A stretch of 59,363 bases of DNA, taken from contig JAUMYV010000002.1 in NCBI GenBank assembly GCA_030528445.1, positions 9,457-68,819 on the forward strand. The letters run 5' to 3'. The DNA comes from Porphyromonadaceae bacterium. Lineage in GTDB: Bacteria > Bacteroidota > Bacteroidia > Bacteroidales > Porphyromonadaceae. Made by a program: the position numbers and the translations under genes. Within the stretch, counting starts at the first letter, position 1. The number at the start of each line of letters is the position of its first letter. Under the pieces are notes generated by a model. It saw only the letters and a program-made list of their open reading frames with translations, ran no database searches and was not told the DNA's origin. Below are positions 1 through 7,902 of this stretch, one piece after another.

Positions 1-1
1 T

Positions 2-97
2 AGTAAGCTCAACGCCCTAGGCTGGCACCACACGATAGAGATTCAAGAGGGCATTCCTCTACTCTATCAGTGGTACTGCTCCGACCTGCCCAAGTAA
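2..97 (+). CDS. fcl: C-terminal end of probable GDP-L-fucose synthase (partial)
   Basis: The frame open from base 2 gives 31 residues ending at TAA 95-97. The tail reads LGWHHTIEIQEGI followed by PLLYQWYCSD. This resembles the C-terminus of NAD-dependent sugar epimerases of the GDP-L-fucose synthase type (LGW-x-x-x-I-x-L-x-x-GI-x-x-x-Y-x-W), which convert GDP-4-keto-6-deoxymannose to GDP-L-fucose. The body of the gene is outside the window, so another extended SDR epimerase is possible. Confidence 0.55.
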   Translation, partial: SKLNALGWHHTIEIQEGIPLLYQWYCSDLPK

Positions 98-118
98 TAG
101 CCACTCCCCTGCAACATC

Positions 119-148
119 TTGGTACATGAGCTAATAGTCTTATCTTTG
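119..148 (+). promoter_or_regulatory. Bacteroidota-type promoter for the LRR gene
   Basis: TATCTTTG at 141-148 matches the -7 consensus TAnnTTTG. TTGG at 119-122 lies 18 nt upstream as a -33 element. Transcription would begin near 155, giving a leader of about 125 nt before the ATG at 280. Confidence 0.6.
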
Positions 149-279
149 TAGAGACGAGGCTGGTAGCTCTGTACCCTTATTTGCAGTGACCTAGAAGTAG
201 ATCGGCCACGGAGCGTCTACAGCATCGCCCCAACGAGGAGATAAACTATGTAGGAGATCAATCAATAAAAACAGTCGTT

Positions 280-1926
280 ATGGAATCAGTAGTTCACAAC
301 CGCCCCAACCATTTGGCTATGCCCTACATCATGCTCAGAACGCAGCGCGCCATTGGTCAATCCATCAAACTAACTATCGTCGCAGAAGGCAAAGTCCAGC
401 TAGAGGGACTCGACCAGTTAGAAGTATCGGCCACCAGAGGTGAATCACGCTCCTACACTTTGACCAGTCAAGAGGTAGTCCTCTCGGGCCATATCACAGA
501 GCTAAATTGTAGTGGCAACCGGCTCACGTATCTAGATCTAAGCCACAACTCGGATCTGCAGGTTCTTTTCTGTGGTGAAAACGAGCTCCTAGAGCTTGAC
601 CTATCGAGTAGCGCCGAGCTAGAAGCTCTGTACTGCGGAGAAAATAGGCTACAGAGCCTCGATGCCTCGCCCAATGGCAATCTTAGACTGCTGTACTGCA
701 ATCGCAATCAACTTCGATCACTCAACCTCCCTCAGAGTAATACCTTCGAATGGCTCTCGTGCGGATTTAATCAGCTCACTGATCTCGACGTAACTGAGGC
801 ACATCGGCTCAAGAGCCTCTATTGCGACCGCAATGATCTCGGCAAGCTCGATGTTTCCAGTAATCCACTACTCACCGAGCTCAACTGCTTCCAGTGTTCT
901 CTAGCAGAGCTCGACGTCTCGGCCAATCGTATGCTCGATACCTTGGTGTGTGGTAAGAACAATCTGAGACATCTAGATGTCGGCCACTGTCGAGAACTGA
1001 GAACTCTAGCCTGCCATGCCAATGAACTCCGTGAGCTGGAGATCCAAGGTCTAGACAATCTGCGCTGGCTGACCTGCTATCGCAACCCACTCTCCACCTA
1101 CAGCCTCAATAGAATCTATGCCCAGCTACCTGATCTAAGCTACGACGAACAAGGGACGATGACGGTCGCCTATAGCTACACGGACGACAACATCGCACAA
1201 ATCAGAGCCTCGGCTAGTCGCATAGCTAGAGAGAGAGGATGGCGTGTGATCTATCGCCGTGGCGGAGCAAGCGTCCTAACCTCTAGGGGTCTGGGCAATG
1301 ATGCAGACTACGGGTTCAGCATCTCGGGCGAAATGATTACGGCTGATAACTTCGACGCGCTCGACTCCATTCCCGGTATCTCGGGCTCAATCTACTATGA
1401 CCCCGATACCAACACGCTGACTCTGGAGGATGTAATCATCCGAAACAAAGGTGATATTGATGAGATTACCCCAATCATCAACCTAGGCAATACTGGTATG
1501 ACCATCGAGCTGCGTGGGCACAATGTAATCCAAGATGTACTTCCTCTAGAGGCGTGCATCGAGCTCTACTGCGACACTCGTATCTCGGGCGATGGCACTC
1601 TAGATATCTATGCCGACGATCGCTACGGCATACAGCTACATGACGACGTTACCCTGACGGTAGACTCTGGGGCAGAAATCAATATCGACAGCAGCTATGG
1701 CGGGATATGTGGCTGGGGGCTGACTATGAGTGAGCAGCTCATCGTCGAGCAAGGAACGCTCAAAGTAGTAGGTGCCGAGGAGGGAGCAATCTTCGACTTC
1801 AGAGATATTATCCTAGGAGATTGCCAAATCATCCACCCTCAGCAAGCTCACTTCTCCCCAGAGAAGAATGCTGTCCTCGACGTCTACGGAGAGGTTGCCA
1901 AGGAGGTCATCATCTCCGAGGGGTAA
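280..1926 (+). CDS. Leucine-rich-repeat protein with C-terminal beta-helix-like domain, no signal peptide
   Basis: 548 residues. Residues ~20-75 resemble the N-terminal cap of Bacteroidota internalin-like proteins. About ten repeats of ~21 residues follow (to ~285) with the pattern LxxLxCxxNxLxxLDLSxNxxL. The last ~210 residues form short repeated strands (GTLDIYADD, VTLTVDSGAEI, GTLKVVGAEEG) like the carbohydrate-binding, right-handed-helix domains of surface proteins. Relatives are usually exported, but this one starts directly with the cap and has no hydrophobic leader. The frame is open back to a stop at 187-189 without another ATG or GTG. It is therefore either cytoplasmic or a copy that has lost its leader. 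Its partner is unknown. Confidence 0.8.
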   Translation: MESVVHNRPNHLAMPYIMLRTQRAIGQSIKLTIVAEGKVQLEGLDQLEVSATRGESRSYTLTSQEVVLSGHITELNCSGNRLTYLDLSHNSDLQVLFCGENELLELDLSSSAELEALYCGENRLQSLDASPNGNLRLLYCNRNQLRSLNLPQSNTFEWLSCGFNQLTDLDVTEAHRLKSLYCDRNDLGKLDVSSNPLLTELNCFQCSLAELDVSANRMLDTLVCGKNNLRHLDVGHCRELRTLACHANELRELEIQGLDNLRWLTCYRNPLSTYSLNRIYAQLPDLSYDEQGTMTVAYSYTDDNIAQIRASASRIARERGWRVIYRRGGASVLTSRGLGNDADYGFSISGEMITADNFDALDSIPGISGSIYYDPDTNTLTLEDVIIRNKGDIDEITPIINLGNTGMTIELRGHNVIQDVLPLEACIELYCDTRISGDGTLDIYADDRYGIQLHDDVTLTVDSGAEINIDSSYGGICGWGLTMSEQLIVEQGTLKVVGAEEGAIFDFRDIILGDCQIIHPQQAHFSPEKNAVLDVYGEVAKEVIISEG

Positions 1927-1960
1927 TCGCTCCCTCGCTTCAAGCGACTTGATGCGCCTA

Positions 1961-1993
1961 TTTGGAGACTTATGGGATAAACTACTATCTTTG
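1961..1993 (+). promoter_or_regulatory. Promoter of tRNA-Arg
   Basis: TTTG at 1961-1964 and TATCTTTG at 1986-1993, separated by 21 nt, match both parts of the Bacteroidota housekeeping promoter. The tRNA begins 52 nt downstream. Confidence 0.75.
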
Positions 1994-2044
1994 CGGTCAG
2001 AAAAAGGGTATCTAACCCATCGGTTAGGTCTTACATATACTCTT

Positions 2045-2116
2045 GCCCCTGTAGTTCAACGGATAGAACAAGAATTTCCTAAATTTTAGATAGCAGTTCG
2101 ATTCTGCTCGGGGGTA
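2045..2116 (+). tRNA. tRNA-Arg (anticodon CCU)
   Basis: 72 nt fold into a cloverleaf. The acceptor stem is GCCCCTG with CGGGGGT, the D stem GTTC/GAAC, the T arm AGCAG-TTCGATT-CTGCT, and the discriminator base is A. The anticodon loop is TTCCTAA, so the anticodon is CCU, reading AGG. CCA is not encoded. Confidence 0.93.
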
Positions 2117-2120
2117 CTCA

Positions 2121-2147
2121 AAGGGACGCTAGTCGTCCCTTTTTTTG
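2121..2147 (+). terminator. Rho-independent terminator of tRNA-Arg
   Basis: An 8-bp stem AAGGGACG/CGTCCCTT with a short loop is followed by a run of T, starting 5 nt after the tRNA. Confidence 0.85.
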
Positions 2148-2237
2148 TGCTCAGATTAACCCCGAAGCAAAATCCATCCCCTAACATTTCTAGCTCTCCA
2201 TGTAGTCTGACCTCGCATCGTGAATACTTGCTCAATC

Positions 2238-2671
2238 ACGAAATCGGTTTTTCGCCATTTCGGTTAAATAGTGTAAATGAATTAGCCTAAAATCAGGGCG
2301 AACGAAGAAATAATTTGGGGCATTTGATTCGTTATGGCGGAAAAACTCTCAGCATTTTGGGGAGATTGTAGGACTAATCCGCCACGATGTGTACACACAT
2401 CCGAAAAGATTAGTGCAGAGAAATTCTGAAATCCTTGATCTAACGCAATGAAATTGCCTAAAATACTCTTTTATCCAACTTACTACCAGTGTTTTACTGA
2501 ATAAGTGTTTTAGGGGGGTATTTTCGGCTGGCTGGGACTAAGTGCCAAAACGAGGTCGGACGCAACCTAGAGTCTACTAGAGGCCAAATATGCGGTGTGC
2601 ACAAATTGTCCACGACTTATCCACATCTTCTCATCAACATTCTGAAATATGGTCTGAAATATAAATCTTGG
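2238..2671 (+). repeat. Dispersed ~435-bp repeat, copy A
   Basis: This stretch matches the reverse complement of 38865-39299 over nearly its whole length and that of 23184-23610 over most of it. The best conserved core is 2377-2435, around the near-palindrome GATGTGTACACACATC. Other shared blocks include AATCGGTTTTTCG near the start, GGACGCAACCTAGAG near 2558, and CATCAACATTCTGAAATAT near the end. A short peptide frame runs through the core in copies A and D but is broken in copy C, so it is probably non-coding. It fills the gap between tRNA-Arg and the next gene. Confidence 0.8.
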
Positions 2672-2744
2672 CTATGATCGTCATAGAGAAGAAAATAAGC
2701 TGAAATCACCAGCTCATAAGGGGAAAAGGTGAGCTAGCATATCC

Positions 2745-3476
2745 TCACCGCTCAGACTGCAGAATCTGCTGCAATAGCTCTGGTGTAGGACGTTTTTCTC
2801 TCTTGGTGTATTGATTGATGTGGTTGGTAAATAGCACAAATGTTCCGATAAGGCCAGTCTCTGTAATCTCTGGAGCGATACGCTCTGGAGAATCTATAAG
2901 CCCAGTAATCTTCCATAGTTCCCCACAAGGCAGTTTCTCACAAACAAGTTCAAATGTATATCCCATCCATATCCAGCCCTTCTCTTGAGCATATTTACCA
3001 AAGTATGCCCAAGATTCCTTGTTCTTTACAATGATAAGCTTAGGCCTAATAATTTCCTCTATAATATGCATCGTGAGATTGAGTTGCTCAGCCACAAATC
3101 GAATGCCTTCGGGCTTAGAAAGCAGTTGGGATCGAAGAAAAGTCTGCTCTCTTTCTCGGAAATAGAAAATATCGAGATAGCTTGCTTCTGCACGCAAATC
3201 AATGCCACTCCCATGTAAAATCTTCCTTATAGGAGACCAATAAACATCATACGTGCTCCCGTTCTCATTCTTCTCGGGAAACCAAATCTTATCAATATTC
3301 CATTGAAGCACTCCATTGCTTTCCCCATCTCTAAACGAAGGGTTAATCCCAGTAATCAGAATATCTTTCTGATCTTGATTGTGAGCAAATGCATACCCAC
3401 GCTTGCTAATCAGCAAGGGTAAGTCTTTGATATAATCTGAGTTCCAAATCTCTGTTAGTCTTTGTGCTATATCCAT
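2745..3476 (-). CDS. Conserved hypothetical protein, possibly uracil-DNA-glycosylase-like fold
   Basis: 243 residues, no signal peptide or membrane segment. Residues ~38-50 (DILITGINPSFRDG) resemble the first motif of UDG-superfamily proteins (hydrophobic strand, then G-I-N-P). The segment KLIIVKNKESWAYFG (~145-160) resembles the second conserved strand with a small residue-rich turn, and a charged LDIFYFRERE segment lies between. The similarity is weak and was judged by eye, so no activity is claimed. The gene stands alone, divergent from the next one, in the AT-rich accessory region. Confidence 0.55.
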   Translation of the reverse strand: MDIAQRLTEIWNSDYIKDLPLLISKRGYAFAHNQDQKDILITGINPSFRDGESNGVLQWNIDKIWFPEKNENGSTYDVYWSPIRKILHGSGIDLRAEASYLDIFYFREREQTFLRSQLLSKPEGIRFVAEQLNLTMHIIEEIIRPKLIIVKNKESWAYFGKYAQEKGWIWMGYTFELVCEKLPCGELWKITGLIDSPERIAPEITETGLIGTFVLFTNHINQYTKREKRPTPELLQQILQSER

Positions 3477-3560
3477 ACTATAATATCCTATTATTTGAGA
3501 TAAATAATTCCAGTTAGAGAAAGTTTTTTGTTTCTAGTTTGTTTGTGTTCTGTTCTTCTG

Positions 3561-3568
3561 CAAAGTTA
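3561..3568 (-). promoter_or_regulatory. -7 promoter motif for the 2745-3476 gene
   Basis: Read on the minus strand this is TAACTTTG, matching TAnnTTTG, 85 nt before the start codon. A TTG lies upstream at shorter than usual spacing. Confidence 0.5.
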
Positions 3569-3658
3569 ATCTTTTTCCTTAGGCAATATAATGGTGGTAT
3601 ATTACTATACATTGCACTAAAAATCCACATCTGCAATGATATGGCAGAGCCTCTCACA

Positions 3659-3666
3659 TATATTTG
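3659..3666 (+). promoter_or_regulatory. -7 promoter motif for the 3713-4786 gene
   Basis: TATATTTG fits TAnnTTTG and lies 46 nt before the ATG at 3713. No clear -33 element was seen. Confidence 0.45.
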
Positions 3667-3712
3667 CCATGTCAATAGAGACAACTGAAACAAACATTTA
3701 GATAAATAATTT

Positions 3713-4786
3713 ATGGATGTCATTCGATTCTTCAATGAGCTAGCAGATTGTGAAGAGAAATTGTCAAAAACGACACATAAAATTTGCCGCAATATCATTC
3801 AAGGGCTGGACGAATCTACCCTAATAGACCTAAGGTATCAAGCTAACCTTGACTGGTATTTGCTCAAATTGATTAACCATAGGTTAGAGAAACAAGCCAC
3901 AACAAACCATATACCGACACTCTACAATAAATCTTGGCGAACGTACCTCAAAGATTTGCAGCAAAGAAAGTTAGGGCAAGTCTCATTTTCAAGAAAGAAA
4001 CTGCAAGAGATATTCCCACACCTTGAGTGGCAAGCACAGTGTAAGGTGCTTGCGTTCTTTTTGACGGAACCTAGCAAAGGGAGCCGTGTCTGGGCTCTGA
4101 ATACCCTAGCAGATCATTGGTACTTATTCGAGGGACGAGGTATGCAGTTCAAAGAAGCTTGGTTAGCTAAAGTGTTAGGCTTGTGGGATCAGTACAAAGA
4201 GAAAGAAGTCGCACTGTTCATAGTCAACTATGCCAATGAAGATTGCGTCCTAAAAATGGAGCAGGATCTATCCAAAATTATCGGCTATCAAAAGGTCGCA
4301 CTAAGACTGGGGGGTAATCCCAATTATGAGATCAATCAGTCTGCTTTGTCCTCTCTTGAATGGCTGTATGTCATGGCTAAGCTCAGACGGCCGATAGATG
4401 TAGCTGTATGCGAAGCCATACTAAATACAATGCTAGTGGATGCTATCAAGAACGAAAGCCTTCCTTCCTCTCTCGATGGTCATGAGTTTTCGTTTGCTCT
4501 TGATAATCAAGTAGGGTTGGCCTTGTGGTGCTTAGGGGAACTCAAGCAACCCGAACTCATTATGAGGTTCTTTCGTTGCGACAGAGAACTCCAAGAGCAC
4601 TTGGCTCCATGGTTAGACAGAGGCTTATCGCAGGAGGAGTATTGGAGGCTCATGTGCAGAGAAGCTCCCAAGTACTTTCCGCTACCTTTACTTAGAGAGC
4701 GCAAACGAGAGGAACTAAAAGCATTGATTGATTGCTATCCAATCTTGCAAAGTCTTATAGAGAAGTTTGGATTAGAACTCATATAG
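3713..4786 (+). CDS. Hypothetical protein, all-helical
   Basis: 357 residues, not recognised. The sequence is rich in Leu, Trp, Lys and Glu and looks alpha-helical throughout, with repeated helical hairpins (FPHLEWQAQCKVLAFFL, VWALNTLADHWYLF, SLEWLYVMAKLRR, LALWCLGELKQPELIMRFF). This is reminiscent of HEAT or ARM-like solenoids that bind other proteins. There is no signal peptide, catalytic motif or membrane helix. Its TAG stop at 4784-4786 lies inside the target duplication of the adjacent MITE, so insertion spared the reading frame. A and T are more frequent than in the flanking core genes. Confidence 0.6.
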   Translation: MDVIRFFNELADCEEKLSKTTHKICRNIIQGLDESTLIDLRYQANLDWYLLKLINHRLEKQATTNHIPTLYNKSWRTYLKDLQQRKLGQVSFSRKKLQEIFPHLEWQAQCKVLAFFLTEPSKGSRVWALNTLADHWYLFEGRGMQFKEAWLAKVLGLWDQYKEKEVALFIVNYANEDCVLKMEQDLSKIIGYQKVALRLGGNPNYEINQSALSSLEWLYVMAKLRRPIDVAVCEAILNTMLVDAIKNESLPSSLDGHEFSFALDNQVGLALWCLGELKQPELIMRFFRCDRELQEHLAPWLDRGLSQEEYWRLMCREAPKYFPLPLLRERKREELKALIDCYPILQSLIEKFGLELI

Positions 4787-5183
4787 TCAGTTATTGCTGT
4801 CCGGTAAAGTTTTCAAGACAGAAAAATAGAGCATTCAATCCTAGTGAATCGGTTGCATCCCGTCTACTTTAGTTTTAGTAAGCCCCCCTCCATCGTCAAA
4901 TAGCATCGATTTTGTCGGACAGCCGCCCTTGAGGAAGGACGAAAGCCGTGTAATTGTACAGCTCCCGTTATCTAGGATACTGTTCTAGAGTTTTGAATGC
5001 AAACACAGAGTTGTCTATCCTCCTTTTTAGGCGTGTTTTAGCGGACAGCCAATAGATTCTACTGAATAACAGGTGTTTGGGGAATGATTTTTGAAGGTAA
5101 GTAGCTTGTGCCGGTACATTACTAGACCTTGAATGGGATTGTCAGTGAACCCAAAAGTTTTACCGGACAACAATAATAGTCAG
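4784..5183. mobile_element. MITE (386 bp) with target-site duplication
   Basis: The element runs 4791-5176. Its ends are imperfect inverted repeats of about 22 bp: left TTATTGCTGTCCGGTAAAG; the right end read inwards is TTATTGTTGTCCGGTAAAA. It is flanked by the 7-bp direct repeat TAGTCAG at 4784-4790 and 5177-5183. The interior has no usable reading frame and carries two more copies of the end-like word CGGACAGCC. It is a non-autonomous element that would need a transposase from a related insertion sequence elsewhere. Confidence 0.85.
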
Positions 5184-5217
5184 TAGACAAGCTTACTTAT
5201 CGGGCTGTACTATTTTA

Positions 5218-5225
5218 TACCTTTG
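5218..5225 (+). promoter_or_regulatory. -7 promoter motif for the WYL regulator
   Basis: TACCTTTG fits TAnnTTTG, 23 nt before the ATG at 5249 and 35 nt beyond the MITE copy of the duplication. No clear -33 element was seen, which leaves room for a role of the element's right end upstream. Confidence 0.5.
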
Positions 5226-5248
5226 TTGGGTAAGTAGAGCTGGAATAT

Positions 5249-6214
5249 ATGGGCGCAAATATCTTTGGTCGTTATGTTTGGTTAATCGAGCAATTCAGAT
5301 GTTATGGACGTCTGACCTACGAGGAGGTCAATAACCTCTGGCGTAGAAGTGGATTGAGCTATGGTGATGACCTTGCCATTCGAACCTTTCACAACCACCG
5401 AAAAGCTATCTTCGATATATTTGAGGTTGATATTGTGTGCGATATCAAGGGAGGATATAAATACTATATTGATCGTCTTGAAGATTTGGAAAAAGACGAT
5501 CTCAGGATTTGGTTGATTAGCTCCTATACTGCTATGAATCAGATTCAAGCCGACAGGATGCTGAAAGAACGCATCATCTTTGAGTATGTGCCTTCTGGGG
5601 ACAAATGGCTCAGTATAATCATAGAGGCCATGCGTAGCGACCGAGTCTTGAACATCGCCTACCAAAGCTTCAGAAGATCTGAGCCTTCCCATTTCGATAT
5701 TGAGCCCTATTACCTCAAGATTGTCAAGCGTCGATGGTATGTATTGGCACGAAACCCTTATTACTCGAGTCTCAATAAGCAAAAGAGCAGAGGAGATGGA
5801 GATAACTATCCTCATGATGTCTTTAGTATCTATGCCCTAGATCGCATCTTAGGCTGTCGGATACTAGAAACCTCCTTCTCCTTAAAAGAAGACTTCGACG
5901 CCAATGAATACTTCCACGGATGCTGTGGAGTTCTTCGTTCAACCGAAGAACCTATTAGGATTGTATTAAAAGCATACTATGACGCTCCTGATTATCTTCG
6001 TACTCTTCCGATTCATGAATCTCAGCAAGAATTGGTTGATATGAACGATGACAATGCCACATACTTCGAACTGACCGTTTGCCCTACATTTGATTTTTAT
6101 CAGTTATTATTGTCACAAGCAGATCAAATAGAGGTGCTCAAGCCAAAGTCGGTTCGCATGCAGATGAATGCCTTTGCCAAGAAGCTATTATCGTACTACA
6201 ACGAGGGGGACTAA
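5249..6214 (+). CDS. WYL-domain transcriptional regulator
   Basis: 321 residues. The N-terminal ~70 residues form a winged-helix region (RLTYEEVNNLWRRSGLS, then RTFHNHRKAIFDIF). A middle WYL domain begins near 120 (IEAMRSDRVLNIAYQSF) and contains the core FDIEPYYLKIVKRRWYVLARN with the W-Y-V variant of the name-giving motif. The C-terminal ~90 residues match the usual WYL extension. WYL proteins sense nucleic-acid or nucleotide ligands and often sit in defence or mobile islands. No defence genes are seen here, and its targets are unknown. The start follows a -7 promoter motif by 23 nt. Confidence 0.85.
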   Translation: MGANIFGRYVWLIEQFRCYGRLTYEEVNNLWRRSGLSYGDDLAIRTFHNHRKAIFDIFEVDIVCDIKGGYKYYIDRLEDLEKDDLRIWLISSYTAMNQIQADRMLKERIIFEYVPSGDKWLSIIIEAMRSDRVLNIAYQSFRRSEPSHFDIEPYYLKIVKRRWYVLARNPYYSSLNKQKSRGDGDNYPHDVFSIYALDRILGCRILETSFSLKEDFDANEYFHGCCGVLRSTEEPIRIVLKAYYDAPDYLRTLPIHESQQELVDMNDDNATYFELTVCPTFDFYQLLLSQADQIEVLKPKSVRMQMNAFAKKLLSYYNEGD

Positions 6215-6347
6215 TAGACATCGCCCCTATATCTAAAGGATAGTATATGTAACCACTCCGTGATAGTAACCTCTACAACCAACATCCTTATACGCTGAAT
6301 ATCTGCGCCTTGCTGTATATCTGTGCGATTCTCCCTATTTCTTAACT

Positions 6348-6452
6348 GCCCCGATGTGTACACATCCGAAAAGATTAGTGCAGAGAAATTCTAAAATCTT
6401 TGCTCTAATGCAATGAAATTACTCAAAATTCATTTTTTTTAATATAAATCTT
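6348..6452 (+). repeat. Short internally deleted copy (B) of the dispersed repeat
   Basis: This carries the repeat core (GATGTGTACACATC, then CCGAAAAGATTAGTGCAGAG) and then jumps to the repeat's end (AATATAAATCTTGCC), missing about 200 bp present in copy A. The core here is a perfect 14-bp palindrome. Confidence 0.7.
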
Positions 6453-6589
6453 GCCTCTCACCCAAACCTCCTCAATCTCCCCTAAATCCATAGCGCGTTG
6501 CGCGCCCCTTAATCAAGCATATTCTGCCCAATATGAATGCTATCGGCAAGAGGCTGTGCAAGTGAAGCACAAAGCACCAAAAATATGTG

Positions 6590-6679
6590 TAATTTCGTGG
6601 TGTAAAAGGCTGTGATGCAAAGCTCGTTGACGTCGCTCTACAACAAGGAGCAGACAGTCGAGCTAGCGCGCCCTTTTAC
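6590..6679 (+). promoter_or_regulatory. Candidate promoter and structured leader RNA of the tetrapyrrole operon
   Basis: TAATTTCG at 6590-6597 is a near match to TAnnTTTG and would start transcription close to 6604. The following ~75 nt can fold into stacked helices: GTAAAAGG 6602-6609 with CCTTTTAC 6672-6679; AGCTC 6621-6625 with GAGCT 6660-6664; and GTCGCTC 6632-6638 with GAGCAGAC 6648-6655. The ATG lies 23 nt further on. No conserved words of the cobalamin riboswitch were found, so the ligand, if any, is unknown. Confidence 0.4.
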
Positions 6680-6702
6680 CCCAAAACTATAACTAGAACA
6701 TA

Positions 6703-7896
6703 ATGAAGCTACATCGAAAAAGTTTTGTGATGCTATCCGTAGCTTGCTTGGCTATGGCACTCCTATCGCTACACTCCTCCTGCGGACAACATACTGGCAC
6801 GCAAGGCACAGCTCAGTTGCAAGCCGAGATTGACTCTATCGACTTTGCCCATCCAGTACAATTTCATCACGCCCGAACGGTGCAGGTGGCTAACTACCCC
6901 GACCACAAAGAGCTTGTGGTTTTCTCTCCGGGACAGGCGGATACTCTAGCGACCTACATCCTATATCCTCGCACTGGGAGCAGACCGCAAAATATCAAAA
7001 CTGGTGCGATTGCTATCCCCATACCCGTACAGCGAATAGCCTGCCTATCCACGCCCCAAGTCGGCACACTGCCCCTGCTGGGTGCCTCCGACCGACTCGT
7101 CGGGGCATCGAACCTAGAGAATATCAATAGCCCCGAGGTTCGCCAGCACATCAACGAGGGTAAAGTCCTTGAGATAGCTCGTGGTATGAGCGAGAATAAA
7201 GAAAGCGTCTTGGCATGCAGCCCCGAAGTCGTGCTACAAGACTTCTCCCGTATGGATGAACAGGATGTTGAGCTAATGAAGGTGGGGATTATGCCTGTAC
7301 TCTTCAACTCGTGGAAGGAACAGGACCTACTGGGGCGTGCAGAGTGGCTCAAAGTCTCGGGGATGCTTCTAGGGCTAAATCAGCGAGCAGACTCGATCTT
7401 TAGTCGCATCGCCCACGACTACGAAGAAGCTCGCCAGATTGCCACCAATACCCAAGACACCATACCCATCTTGTACGGCCTGGACTATAAGGGTATGTGG
7501 TATATCCCTGGTGAATATAGCTACCCCACAGCCATGTTTCGTGATGCTGGGCTCAAGTACGACTACATCCCTGGGGAGGCCAATAGTACGCCCGTGAGCT
7601 TCGAGTACGTTTTCAGCCGACACCGCCATGCCAAAATCTGGATCAGTGTGATGACGGGTAAGATCTACACCAAGCAAGACTTCACCGCCCTCAATGAGCG
7701 CTATACCTACTTTGATGCAGCCAAAGAGGGAGGTAAGATATTCCTCGACCGTAAGCGTGTCAATGAGTTCGGTGGCAATGACTACTGGGAGAGTGGCCCC
7801 TACAGACCAGACCTTATCCTCAAAGACCTCATCAAAATGACGCGCCCCGAGCTACTGCCCGACTACGAACTGTATTACTTCATCGAACTCAAGTAG
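6703..7896 (+). CDS. Periplasmic-binding lipoprotein of an iron-complex/B12-type ABC importer (BtuF/HmuT/FecB-like)
   Basis: 397 residues. Residues 1-27 form a lipoprotein signal (hydrophobic SVACLAMALLSL, probable acylated Cys27 in HSSC). A TroA/BtuF-like fold follows, with PVQRIACLSTPQVGTLPLLGASDRLVGAS near 105-140 and ESVLACSPEVVLQDFS near 175. It should capture an imported metal-tetrapyrrole or similar complex in the periplasm and deliver it to the permease encoded 6 nt downstream. An N-terminal ~100-residue extension precedes the usual start of the fold. Substrate is not readable from sequence; the cluster argues for a corrinoid or heme-type compound rather than a siderophore. First gene of the operon. 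Confidence 0.85.
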   Translation: MKLHRKSFVMLSVACLAMALLSLHSSCGQHTGTQGTAQLQAEIDSIDFAHPVQFHHARTVQVANYPDHKELVVFSPGQADTLATYILYPRTGSRPQNIKTGAIAIPIPVQRIACLSTPQVGTLPLLGASDRLVGASNLENINSPEVRQHINEGKVLEIARGMSENKESVLACSPEVVLQDFSRMDEQDVELMKVGIMPVLFNSWKEQDLLGRAEWLKVSGMLLGLNQRADSIFSRIAHDYEEARQIATNTQDTIPILYGLDYKGMWYIPGEYSYPTAMFRDAGLKYDYIPGEANSTPVSFEYVFSRHRHAKIWISVMTGKIYTKQDFTALNERYTYFDAAKEGGKIFLDRKRVNEFGGNDYWESGPYRPDLILKDLIKMTRPELLPDYELYYFIELK

Positions 7897-7902
7897 GCAG
7901 GT

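Noticed and set aside
2342-2450. Small protein gene in the core of the dispersed repeat
   Set aside because: A peptide frame (ending RLVQ, then N-x-E-I) is shared by copies A and D, but DNA identity explains that and copy C has shifted frames and a stop.
6215-6702. Cobalamin riboswitch before the operon
   Set aside because: The B12-box and the other conserved words of the known cobalamin riboswitch were looked for and not seen; only a smaller helix set at 6602-6679 is present.
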